The position numbers were made by a program, and so were the translations under genes. A stretch of DNA of 64,000 bases from Schinkia azotoformans LMG 9581. Its GTDB lineage: Bacteria; Bacillota; Bacilli; Bacillales; Bacillaceae_J. Below, one piece after another: positions 43,527-51,402 of the stretch; positions within the stretch are counted from its first letter, which is position 1, and each line of letters starts with the position of its first letter. The stretch lies in assembly GCF_000307855.1 (NCBI RefSeq), contig NZ_AJLR01000042.1, forward strand, positions 62,001 to 126,000, read 5' to 3'. A model generated the notes under the pieces. It ran no database searches, was not told the origin of the DNA, and saw only the letters and a program-made list of their open reading frames with translations.

Positions 43527-45233
43527 ATGCAACCTACATCATCAACGGCAAATATGTCAAAGCCGTCATTTAAAGAAAGATCAAATCAAATGCTTGGCGC
43601 AATACCACAAGATGCTATTATAACAAAATCATATTTATTTGTCGCTTTTACTGCGGTACTATTAGGTGGACTGTTAGGACTATTACAAGGTTTAAACCGT
43701 GCAGGCTTACTTCAACAAATGCCGCTTGGATTAAACTATTATCAAATATTAACAGCACACGGTTTATTATTAGTCGTTATCTTTTCAGCAACGTTTGTAA
43801 TTGGTTACTTTTATGCAGGTATGTCACATACATTAGGAGGACTTCTTCCTAAAGTTAGAAAGATCGTATGGACTGGATTTTGGTTGAAAATTGTCGGAAC
43901 TGTAGTAGTAGTAATTCCGGTATTAATGAATGAAGCTTCAGTTATGTATTCATTCTATCCACCTATGAAAGCACACCCAATGTTCTATTTCGGGTTAGTA
44001 TTTGTAGTATTGGGTGTATGGGCAGCTGCTATTGGGGCTTTTATTCAAGTAGCTTCTTGGAGAAAGAATAATCCTGGAAAGCATGTACCGATTTTCTCTT
44101 TCTTTGCTACTGGGGTATTTATTCTATTAGTAGGCGCAACATTAATGGTTGCAGTTGAAGTATTATTCATGATTATTCCTTGGTCTTTAGGATGGGTTGA
44201 TACAATCAATGTTATGGTTGCTCGTACCTTATTCTGGGCATTCGGTCATACTGCGGTTAATATCTGGTATTTAACAGCTGTATCTGCTTGGTATGTTATT
44301 GTACCAAAAATTATCGGTGGTAGACGCTTTAGTGATATGCTGACTCGTGTCGTAATTATTGCACTAGTAATTATGAACATCACTGGTGGATTCCATCACC
44401 AAATTATTGATCCAGGTATTTCAGAACCGATTAAATTTATGCACGTATTCATGAGTTTAGCAATTGGTTTCCCATCTTTAATGACTGCTTATGCAATGTT
44501 TGCTGTAATGGAGCGTACAGGTAGAGAAAAAGGTGGAAAAGGTGCTTTTGGTTGGTTTAAAAAGTTACCATGGGGCGATGTTCGTTTCTTAGCTCCATTT
44601 ATTGGAATGGCTGCCTTTGCTCCAGCAGGTGCAGGTGGTATTGTTCAAAGTACAAACCAATTAGATCAAACTGTGCATAACACGATGTGGATTGTCGGAC
44701 ATTTCCACTTAACATTAGGTATGTCTGTAGTTATGACATTTTTTGGTGTAAGTTACTGGTTAATTCCGCATGTTTCAAAACGTATTTTAACACCGGCTAT
44801 GAATAAATTAGGTGTCTTCCAAACAATCCTTTGGACAATTGGTATGGTGATTATGTCATTCTCAATGCACTATATTGGATTATATGGCGGATCACCACGT
44901 AGAACATCTTATACAACATATTTCGATCATCCGATGGCCTTATCATGGGATCCATGGATGTTAGCAGTTGGTATCGGAGCAGTTTTATTATTCACCGCTG
45001 TTTGTATTCAAGTTTTTGCAGCATTCAATCTTATGTTCTTTGCACCAAAAGGTGTTACAGAATTCCCAATTGGTGAACCACAAAGTGATGATGAAAAAAC
45101 ACCATATTGGACAGAACGTTGGGGTATCTGGGTTGTATTAATGATCATTACAATTGCAATGGCTTATACTGTACCATTAGTTGAAATGATTGTGAATGGC
45201 CCTCCAGGATCACCACCATTCAAAACTTGGTAA
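43527..45233 (+). CDS. ba3-type cytochrome c oxidase subunit I
   Basis: The 568-residue membrane protein carries the haem-copper centre: TAHGLLLVV (haem ligand His), HTAVNIWYLTAVSAWYVIVP with the His-Tyr pair, GGFHHQIIDPG with the CuB His pair and WIVGHFHLTLG with the two late haem His residues. It reduces oxygen and pumps protons with high oxygen affinity. GGGGGG precedes the ATG. Gene order IIa-II-I is typical for the B-type operon in Bacillaceae. Confidence 0.93.
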   Translation: MQPTSSTANMSKPSFKERSNQMLGAIPQDAIITKSYLFVAFTAVLLGGLLGLLQGLNRAGLLQQMPLGLNYYQILTAHGLLLVVIFSATFVIGYFYAGMSHTLGGLLPKVRKIVWTGFWLKIVGTVVVVIPVLMNEASVMYSFYPPMKAHPMFYFGLVFVVLGVWAAAIGAFIQVASWRKNNPGKHVPIFSFFATGVFILLVGATLMVAVEVLFMIIPWSLGWVDTINVMVARTLFWAFGHTAVNIWYLTAVSAWYVIVPKIIGGRRFSDMLTRVVIIALVIMNITGGFHHQIIDPGISEPIKFMHVFMSLAIGFPSLMTAYAMFAVMERTGREKGGKGAFGWFKKLPWGDVRFLAPFIGMAAFAPAGAGGIVQSTNQLDQTVHNTMWIVGHFHLTLGMSVVMTFFGVSYWLIPHVSKRILTPAMNKLGVFQTILWTIGMVIMSFSMHYIGLYGGSPRRTSYTTYFDHPMALSWDPWMLAVGIGAVLLFTAVCIQVFAAFNLMFFAPKGVTEFPIGEPQSDDEKTPYWTERWGIWVVLMIITIAMAYTVPLVEMIVNGPPGSPPFKTW

Positions 45234-45242
45234 TAATTAAAA

Positions 45243-45279
45243 TAGAGAGGTAGCTCGATTTTTATGGGCTATCTCTTTA
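45243..45279 (+). terminator. Weak terminator after subunit I
   Basis: AGAGAGGTAGC pairs with GGCTATCTCT with a T-rich end. Read-through into the Sco gene is possible. Confidence 0.6.
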
Positions 45280-45319
45280 TGCTAAGTAAGAGAAAACTAT
45301 AATTCAGGAAGTGATCTCC

Positions 45320-45955
45320 GTGATCAAAAATCGCCATACGACAATAGCTTGTTGGCTCGTTATAATATTTGGAATCGGCTTGTTTTTTATCGGAACCGAC
45401 GGATTTAGTGCGTTTACTGCTGAAAAGGCAAGGGTAAATAAATTGGTCGATGAGAAACCAAAGTTCCCAAGTGTCACACTAGAGGATAGTAAAGGTCGTA
45501 CCTATTCATTCAGTGAATTTGAAGGAAAAAATGTATTTATTACGTTTCTTTACACATCTTGTGGATCGGTTTGTCCGCAATTAGAAAAAAATATGTCACA
45601 AGTTTATGAAAAGATCCCGAAAAAATACTTTGATAAGGACATTGTATTTTTAAGTATAAGTTTTGACCCAACTAGGGATGACCCAGCTACATTAGAAAAA
45701 TATAGAGAACTATTTAATAGTGACGGGGAAACATGGAGGATGGCGAGAATTAATGATCAAGCCGAATTAGATTCCCTGTTAAAATCCTTTGGAGTCATTG
45801 TAATACCTGATAAAAACGGAAATTTCTCGCATAACTCTGCCTTTTATTTTGTAGACAAAAAAGGGAGTTTAACACATGTAATGGATTATAAAAAAATTGA
45901 TGAAGCAGCACAAACAGTAATTGATATTCTTGAAAAGGAAGAGGGGGATAAATAA
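45320..45955 (+). CDS. Sco1/SenC copper-insertion protein
   Basis: The 211-residue product has an N-terminal membrane anchor (about residues 8-25), then a thioredoxin-like fold with TSCGSVCPQL (CxxxC copper and thiol motif) and the late His in FSHNSAFYFVD. Such proteins load copper into the CuA site, which fits its place behind the oxidase genes. GTG 45320 lies eight bases after AGGAAG. It overlaps the next gene by one base. Confidence 0.9.
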   Translation: MIKNRHTTIACWLVIIFGIGLFFIGTDGFSAFTAEKARVNKLVDEKPKFPSVTLEDSKGRTYSFSEFEGKNVFITFLYTSCGSVCPQLEKNMSQVYEKIPKKYFDKDIVFLSISFDPTRDDPATLEKYRELFNSDGETWRMARINDQAELDSLLKSFGVIVIPDKNGNFSHNSAFYFVDKKGSLTHVMDYKKIDEAAQTVIDILEKEEGDK

Positions 45956-46527
45956 TGGAACAATCCAAATATGGTTTAATCTTATTTATTTTCCTTGCTA
46001 TGCCCCCTGTTGCTTACATTTTGGAATCCGTAATGGCATTGCATATGCATATGCAAATGCCGATGCTAGTTATAGCTGGACTGTTAATGGCTCGTTTCTT
46101 TCAAATACGTTTTCCACAATTTTTTGAAAACTGGAATCAAAATGGTATACCCGGAATTTTATTATTTATCATTATAATTGTGTTTTGGATGATGCCGAGG
46201 ACCATGGACGAGGCATTAACCGAATTAAGTGTTGAGATATTTAAATTCATCAGTTTACCGTTTTTGGCCGGAGTTCCGCTCCGTGACAGCTGGAAAAAGC
46301 TAAGTGAAAAAATTAAAAATGGTGTAATCATTCTGTTTACTGTTTTATTTTTATTAATGGGATGGCTGTATATTTACTCTCCTGTTCAATTGTGCAACAA
46401 TTATTTGCAGATTGAACAAATAACCCTTGGTTGGGCTTTCATTACGACAAGTATTGGGTTGGTCGTTTATTTGATTTACATTACAGTCGTTGATCGTTCG
46501 AAATATGAAATTGGAAATAATGAATAA
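45955..46527 (+). CDS. Membrane protein linked to the ba3 oxidase, unknown
   Basis: The 190-residue product has about five membrane segments, with a cluster of His and Met near residues 30-38 (ALHMHMQMPM) that could bind copper. It is coupled to the Sco gene by a TAATG overlap, so a role in oxidase assembly is likely. No recognised motif. Confidence 0.65.
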   Translation: MEQSKYGLILFIFLAMPPVAYILESVMALHMHMQMPMLVIAGLLMARFFQIRFPQFFENWNQNGIPGILLFIIIIVFWMMPRTMDEALTELSVEIFKFISLPFLAGVPLRDSWKKLSEKIKNGVIILFTVLFLLMGWLYIYSPVQLCNNYLQIEQITLGWAFITTSIGLVVYLIYITVVDRSKYEIGNNE

Positions 46528-46538
46528 TCATATAAATG

Positions 46539-46572
46539 AAAAAAAGGAGCTTGTGCAAGAGCTCCTTTTTAA
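46539..46572. terminator. Bidirectional terminator
   Basis: AAAAAGGAGCT and AGCTCCTTTTT form a stem with both A and T runs; it ends the oxidase operon and the opposite small gene. Confidence 0.85.
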
Positions 46573-46748
46573 TTTATATTTCCTCGCTCAAAGTGATTCA
46601 TTTCTGTTAATTCGATAATATAATCATAATTCTGGATTGAATTTTGGACTGATTCATACTCCTCCCTTGTTAAATCCTTTTTTTCTAATCTTTCTACTAA
46701 TTTTCTTTTATTTTCTTCAAGATTGACGATAATATCTTTATAGTTCAT
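46569..46748 (-). CDS. Small coiled-coil protein, unknown
   Basis: The 59-residue product is acidic and helical (VNLEENKRKLVERLEKKDL). ATG 46748 follows AAGGAA. Its stop lies in the terminator shared with the oxidase operon. No family recognised. Confidence 0.5.
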   Translation of the reverse strand: MNYKDIIVNLEENKRKLVERLEKKDLTREEYESVQNSIQNYDYIIELTEMNHFERGNIN

Positions 46749-46925
46749 ATTTCAACATTCCTTTCCAAATCAGGGGTTTGAAAGCGCTATCTATTTCTAT
46801 ATATATTTTAATTTACGAAGCAGTAAAATTACTGATGGTCCTGTTGCGAATTGGTGACATATTGGTTACGAATTTAGCAAAATTAATCTTGTATTTTTGA
46901 AATCATGCTTTATAGTTAATACATA

Positions 46926-46945
46926 TAGACAGTTGTCAAGACAGG
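46926..46945. promoter_or_regulatory. niaP: Possible NiaR operator before niaP
   Basis: TAGACAGTTGTCAAGACAGG has the GACA-N-TGTC/AAGACA pattern I recall for NiaR (YrxA) sites at niacin genes in Bacillus. It lies just before the ribosome site of the transporter gene. Confidence 0.4.
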
Positions 46946-46961
46946 AGGAAAGACGTACAAG

Positions 46962-48161
46962 ATGGGAGAAAAAACGATTTCAAGAAATAAAGTATTAGGA
47001 ATTGCTGGACTGGGTTGGATGTTTGATGCAATGGATGTTGGCATGCTATCATTTATCATTGCTGCCCTGAAGGTAGACTGGGGTTTAACACCGCAACAAA
47101 TGGGTTGGATCGGGAGTATAAATTCGATCGGTATGGCTGTTGGTGCTTTTGTATTTGGTATATGGGCAGACCGTATTGGTAGAAAAAATATATTTATTAT
47201 AACCTTAGTCTTATTTTCGCTAGCCAGTGGACTTTCAGCTTTTGCAACAACACTTTCAATCTTTCTCATATTGCGGATTTTCGTTGGGATGGGACTTGGC
47301 GGTGAATTGCCAGTAGCCTCAACCTTAGTATCTGAAATTGTCCCGGCGAAGGACCGTGGTCGTATTGTAGTATTGCTTGAAAGCTTTTGGGCTGTGGGTT
47401 GGTTGATTGCGGCACTAATTTCATACTTCGTTATTCCGGCTTTTGGTTGGAGAATAGCTCTGTTATTAAGTGCCTTACCTGCTTTATATGCTATTTATTT
47501 ACGATTAAATCTGCCTGACTCCCCGGCATTTTCACCTAAAAAGAGTGAAAAACGGACAGTATTGCAAAATATAAAGGATGTTTGGTCGAAAGAGCATGCC
47601 CGTTCCACGTTTGTCCTGTGGACGGTTTGGTTTACGGTTGTTTTTTCTTACTATGGAATGTTCCTATGGTTGCCAAGTGTTATGGTTATGAAAGGTTTCA
47701 ATTTGATCCAAAGTTTTGAATATGTGGTGATCATGACACTTGCGCAATTGCCTGGATATTTTACAGCAGCATGGTTTATTGAACGAATCGGCCGTAAATT
47801 TGTACTAGTTACTTATTTATTAGGCACCGCTGCATCAGCTTTTGTATTTGGAACAGCAGAATCGACCGCTTTATTAATCGGCTCCGGGATATTATTATCC
47901 TTCTTCAATCTTGGGGCATGGGGCGCTTTATATGCCTATTCTCCGGAACAATATCCGGCAGTGATCCGTGGAACTGGTACAGGAATGGCGGCATCTGTTG
48001 GCAGAATAGGAGGCATCTTGGGACCGCTTTTAGTAGGTTCTTTAGTAAGTGCCGGCTATTCAATTGGTTTTATTTTCTCAATTTTTTGTGGAAGTATTAT
48101 TATCGGAGTTTTGGCTGTCGCTTTTGTTGGACACGAAACACGACAGATCGAACTTGCTTAG
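46962..48161 (+). CDS. niaP: Niacin transporter (MFS), NiaP-like
   Basis: The 399-residue product is a 12-segment MFS transporter with the family loop FGIWADRIGRKN (about residues 66-77) and the N-terminal MFDAMDVGMLSFIIAALK, which is characteristic of NiaP (B. subtilis YceI). Related AAHS-type transporters carry aromatic acids, so the substrate is inferred from this similarity and the possible NiaR box. AGGAGG lies before the ATG. Confidence 0.8.
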   Translation: MGEKTISRNKVLGIAGLGWMFDAMDVGMLSFIIAALKVDWGLTPQQMGWIGSINSIGMAVGAFVFGIWADRIGRKNIFIITLVLFSLASGLSAFATTLSIFLILRIFVGMGLGGELPVASTLVSEIVPAKDRGRIVVLLESFWAVGWLIAALISYFVIPAFGWRIALLLSALPALYAIYLRLNLPDSPAFSPKKSEKRTVLQNIKDVWSKEHARSTFVLWTVWFTVVFSYYGMFLWLPSVMVMKGFNLIQSFEYVVIMTLAQLPGYFTAAWFIERIGRKFVLVTYLLGTAASAFVFGTAESTALLIGSGILLSFFNLGAWGALYAYSPEQYPAVIRGTGTGMAASVGRIGGILGPLLVGSLVSAGYSIGFIFSIFCGSIIIGVLAVAFVGHETRQIELA

Positions 48162-48162
48162 A

Positions 48163-48198
48163 AAAAAGAGTTGCAGTCTAGATTGCAGCTCTTTTCTT
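48163..48198 (+). terminator. Terminator of niaP
   Basis: AAAAGAGTTGCA pairs with TGCAGCTCTTTT and a T-rich end follows. Confidence 0.8.
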
Positions 48199-48280
48199 TC
48201 CTAATTTTTTCAAAAATAAAATGCCCCTAAATGTAAAAAAATAAAATGAAATGAAGAAAAAGCGAAGGAGAGCTGGCAAT

Positions 48281-48841
48281 ATGCGGGGCTACGTTCTTTC
48301 GATTTGGAACTTTTTTGATCCTTTTTATTTTTTCTGTACACGTCTAACATTTCCTCCGCGAACAGGTACGGAAAGCAATATTTTCAGGGTTAGACTAACA
48401 AAATACAAAGGAAGAGAAGTCGTTCTTACTGATGGAACAATCATCACGAAAAATGATATTTTAGTTAAAATCCACCTTCACAACGTGAAACTATTAAGGG
48501 AATTATTTGAAATAAAAAGTGAATTAAGAAAAGCAAAAATTCTTTACCGCCATGTTCAAGAGTCACTGCCAGGGATCGAGTATTTCATTCGAAACAGCAG
48601 TTTTTCAAATGAAATTAAAGGAATTGTTGGTATCACCCATTTAAATAAAAGCTGTGAACGGCTTGGATTTGAAATTTTTGATATTTCTCATCCTATCTAT
48701 AAATGGTTTAAAGTGTTTGCTTTTTTGCCAATCGAAATTCTATCCAGCGCAAATCATTCCATTCTCAATAGTTTAAAACATCAAACACCAAAATATTTAT
48801 TTATGTCAAGAAATACACTAAACAAAATGTATCGAATCTAA
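48281..48841 (+). CDS. YkoP-like protein
   Basis: The 186-residue product begins RGYVLSIWNFFDPFYF and has NIFRVRLTKYKGREVVLTDG, matching B. subtilis YkoP, a protein of unknown function often next to YkoQ. CGAAGGAG lies 10 bases before ATG 48281. The convergent YkoQ-like gene follows, which repeats the ykoP/ykoQ association. No catalytic residues are evident. Confidence 0.75.
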   Translation: MRGYVLSIWNFFDPFYFFCTRLTFPPRTGTESNIFRVRLTKYKGREVVLTDGTIITKNDILVKIHLHNVKLLRELFEIKSELRKAKILYRHVQESLPGIEYFIRNSSFSNEIKGIVGITHLNKSCERLGFEIFDISHPIYKWFKVFAFLPIEILSSANHSILNSLKHQTPKYLFMSRNTLNKMYRI

Positions 48842-48843
48842 AA

Positions 48844-48879
48844 GAAAAAGCTGCTCATGATTAAATAGCAGCTTTTTTA
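48844..48879. terminator. Bidirectional terminator
   Basis: AAAAAGCTGCT and AGCAGCTTTTTT pair around an 11-base loop and serve both convergent genes. Confidence 0.85.
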
Positions 48880-49709
48880 GGTCTTAAAGGCAGTTCGTGA
48901 AGGGTAATTTCTGGTCGGCTTCCGACACGGATATTAACTCCCGTTTGACCTAGTCCTTCATTGATATAGTAAGGCTTCCCATCTTGTAAATGGAGCCCCT
49001 TTGTAATATTCATTCTAGCGAGTTTCCCCATTTTTACTAGGTGATAGGCTTTTGGGTAGCAGATTTGCCCCCCGTGGAAATGGCCAGATAGCAAATAATC
49101 AAAATGATAATCCTTCATATGCAACACGATATTTGGATCATGGGTAAGAACTAATTTTGTACCGGAAACGATTCCTTTGTAAGAAGCGTTAATATCGCTA
49201 CGTTTTGTCTTAAAGTCGTCAATGCCAATGATGTTAACTGGTTTACCATTTACATAAATGACATCATGTTGATTGATCAAAACCTTGCAGTTATATTGTT
49301 CAAGAATTTCGATTAGCTTTTGTTGGTATTTAGGTCGCAGAAAGTAATCATGATTTCCTAAAACCGCATAAATCCCATGCTTTGGATTCAGTTTGTTCAA
49401 TGTTTCAAGGTAGGGAGCTAGTTTAGGAATGGTTCGTTTACGATCTAAAAAATCACCAGTTAGTGCAATTAAATCAATCGGTTCGTCTTTTAGCATTTCA
49501 TAGAGATCGGTTGGAGAAATCGAAATATTTTCAAGATGCAAATCTGATAGCTGTAAAATTTTTAACTTTGGATGCTGTGGTACAAGTTTTTCATTTAATT
49601 TTATCTTGTTTATGACAACATCTTTCGTGTTATCATGGGCTTTTTTAAATAAATTATTAAGAATATAAACAAGAAATAGGATGAGGACAGCAAGTAATAA
49701 AAATTCCAA
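48861..49709 (-). CDS. Metallophosphoesterase, YkoQ-like
   Basis: The product (282 residues from TTG 49709, which follows GGAGGTG) has an N-terminal membrane anchor and the calcineurin-like metal motifs: LSDLHLE, LTGDFLD, LGNHDY, a later THDP and GHFHGGQ. Such enzymes hydrolyse phosphodiester or pyrophosphate bonds, for example in UDP-diacylglucosamine pyrophosphatase-type proteins. The annotated frame could begin at 49841 but that adds a leader without a ribosome site. Confidence 0.85.
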   Translation of the reverse strand: MEFLLLAVLILFLVYILNNLFKKAHDNTKDVVINKIKLNEKLVPQHPKLKILQLSDLHLENISISPTDLYEMLKDEPIDLIALTGDFLDRKRTIPKLAPYLETLNKLNPKHGIYAVLGNHDYFLRPKYQQKLIEILEQYNCKVLINQHDVIYVNGKPVNIIGIDDFKTKRSDINASYKGIVSGTKLVLTHDPNIVLHMKDYHFDYLLSGHFHGGQICYPKAYHLVKMGKLARMNITKGLHLQDGKPYYINEGLGQTGVNIRVGSRPEITLHELPLRPKKAAI

Positions 49710-49835
49710 GTGGCTACGCACCTCCATATAAAAATTATACAGGATGGGAACAGGAATTTTTACATGCAATAGTTGGAAAGCGTTTTTCTTCTTAGTATAA
49801 TTAAAAAAGCTTAACGGAAGAAAAGGTGCTTTTTT

Positions 49836-50192
49836 ATGCAAATTTTACTAGTCATGATCGGTGGTTTTTTAGGGGCAATAGGCAGGTTTAGTGTCGGAGA
49901 GTGGTTTAATCCAAATCAGGGTTTTCCTTTTGGAACTTTACTCGTAAACCTTATTGGATGCTTTCTTCTAGGGTGGCTTTTAACTTTTATGAGCCGTCAC
50001 AGCAAAAATTACTCTTACCTAACTTTGTTTCTCGGAACTGGGGTAATTGGCTCTTTTACAACCTTTTCAACATTCTCTGTTGAAACGATTCAATTATTCA
50101 AACAGGGACTTGTTGTTCTCGGTTTGCTTTATGTACTCATAAGTATATTTTTCGGCTTGTTATTAGCCTATTTGGGGAGCAAATTAGCATGA
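49836..50192 (+). CDS. crcB: Fluoride channel FluC/CrcB, first subunit
   Basis: The 118-residue product has four membrane segments and the family motifs GGFLGAIGRF (residues about 9-18), GTLLVNLIGCFLLG and GSFTTFSTFSVE. Fluc channels export fluoride as dual-topology dimers; the next gene encodes the partner, so a heterodimer is expected. The stop overlaps the next start by four bases. No fluoride riboswitch is recognisable in the short upstream region. Confidence 0.92.
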   Translation: MQILLVMIGGFLGAIGRFSVGEWFNPNQGFPFGTLLVNLIGCFLLGWLLTFMSRHSKNYSYLTLFLGTGVIGSFTTFSTFSVETIQLFKQGLVVLGLLYVLISIFFGLLLAYLGSKLA

Positions 50193-50551
50193 TCTGGATC
50201 ATTGGGTTTGGTGGTGCAATTGGTGCAGCTGTACGCTTTTTATTAAGTGATTTTATTAATAAAAGGTGGTCTAAAAAACTAGGTAGGTTTCCGGTGGGAA
50301 CATGGATCATTAATATTTCCGGCTCTTTTTTACTTGGTGTAATCGCTAATTATCATTTGTCAAACAGCATAGAGGATTGGGTTTGGTATTTTGTTGGAGT
50401 TGGATTTTGCGGGGCATATACTACTTTTTCCACATTTGGCTTTGAAACAATTCGGTTGATCGAAGACAAAAAAATTAAGATTGCGATTGAATATATACTA
50501 TCATCATTGGTAGTAGGGATTGCATCAGCTTCAGTAGGTTTTATAATTTGA
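50189..50551 (+). CDS. crcB: Fluoride channel FluC/CrcB, second subunit
   Basis: The 120-residue product has GGAIGAAVRF, GTWIINISGSFLLG and GAYTTFSTFGFE motifs and four membrane segments. It pairs with the first subunit. It overlaps the crcB gene before it (ATGA) and the next gene follows within 15 bases. Confidence 0.92.
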   Translation: MIWIIGFGGAIGAAVRFLLSDFINKRWSKKLGRFPVGTWIINISGSFLLGVIANYHLSNSIEDWVWYFVGVGFCGAYTTFSTFGFETIRLIEDKKIKIAIEYILSSLVVGIASASVGFII

Positions 50552-50565
50552 TTTGGAGGTACGGT

Positions 50566-51351
50566 ATGCCTGATATTAATGCTTTATTTCGCAAAAGAAT
50601 TGGTTTACCTGAGGATGAGATTGTAAGGTTTGAAATATTAGATAAGGTTCTTGAAAAAACAGCGAAATCAATTCCCTTCGAAAATATATGTATTATTAAT
50701 AAAAATACAAGTGATATTTCGAAGGAAAGCCTAGTTAATAAAATTCTTGATAGGAATGAAGGCGGCGTCTGTTATGAGTTGAATCCTATTCTTTATTTGT
50801 TTTTACAGGAAAATGGCTTTGATGTCTCCTTAGTTCGTGGGGCTGTTTATGATCATTCAGCGCAAAACTGGGCGCCTACGGGTCTTACCCATGTTACAAT
50901 TTTATTAAACCTTAATAATCAAACCTTTGTATTGGATACTGGTTTTGGAGGGAATTTACCTTTAAAACCTGTTCCATTGAACGGGCGAATGGTTCATTCC
51001 GGTAATGGCCAATTTCGAATTAAAAAGCAGAATAGTGAGTATGGAGATTATGTTTTTGAAATGAAGTTAAAGCATAAGGATTCTGACTGGAAGCTAGGTT
51101 ATGCTTTTGATACGAAAAGTATCATTCGCGACCTCCCTGAATTAAATGCCGTTAAACAGGTCATCTCTGAAAGTGAGCATTCGGCCTTTAACAAGGCCCC
51201 TTTGATGACAAAAATTACAGACAGCGGAACAGTCACTTTAACCGGTTCTTCATTAACAGTATGTACAGATGGAGAAATGAAAAAAGAGGATATTGCTGAA
51301 ACACAATATCCAGATCTAGCCAAAAAACATTTTGGTTTGTCGGTTAAATAG
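50566..51351 (+). CDS. Arylamine N-acetyltransferase
   Basis: The 261-residue product has the NAT triad in order: Cys in RNEGGVCYELN (about residue 67), His in GLTHVTILL and Asp in LDTGFGGN. It transfers acetyl from acetyl-CoA to arylamines. TTGGAGG precedes ATG 50566. It appears to be in one transcript with the two crcB genes. Confidence 0.9.
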   Translation: MPDINALFRKRIGLPEDEIVRFEILDKVLEKTAKSIPFENICIINKNTSDISKESLVNKILDRNEGGVCYELNPILYLFLQENGFDVSLVRGAVYDHSAQNWAPTGLTHVTILLNLNNQTFVLDTGFGGNLPLKPVPLNGRMVHSGNGQFRIKKQNSEYGDYVFEMKLKHKDSDWKLGYAFDTKSIIRDLPELNAVKQVISESEHSAFNKAPLMTKITDSGTVTLTGSSLTVCTDGEMKKEDIAETQYPDLAKKHFGLSVK

Positions 51352-51361
51352 TAAAATAGCA

Positions 51362-51392
51362 AAGGGGTACCCGAAAAATGGGTACCTCTTCT
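51362..51392. terminator. Terminator between convergent genes
   Basis: GGGGTACCC pairs with GGGTACCTC and a T-rich end follows. Confidence 0.7.
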
Positions 51393-51402
51393 CTATAATG
51401 TC

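Noticed and set aside
49740..49835. A fluoride riboswitch before crcB
   Set aside because: The short upstream region shows no crcB-motif pseudoknot pattern.
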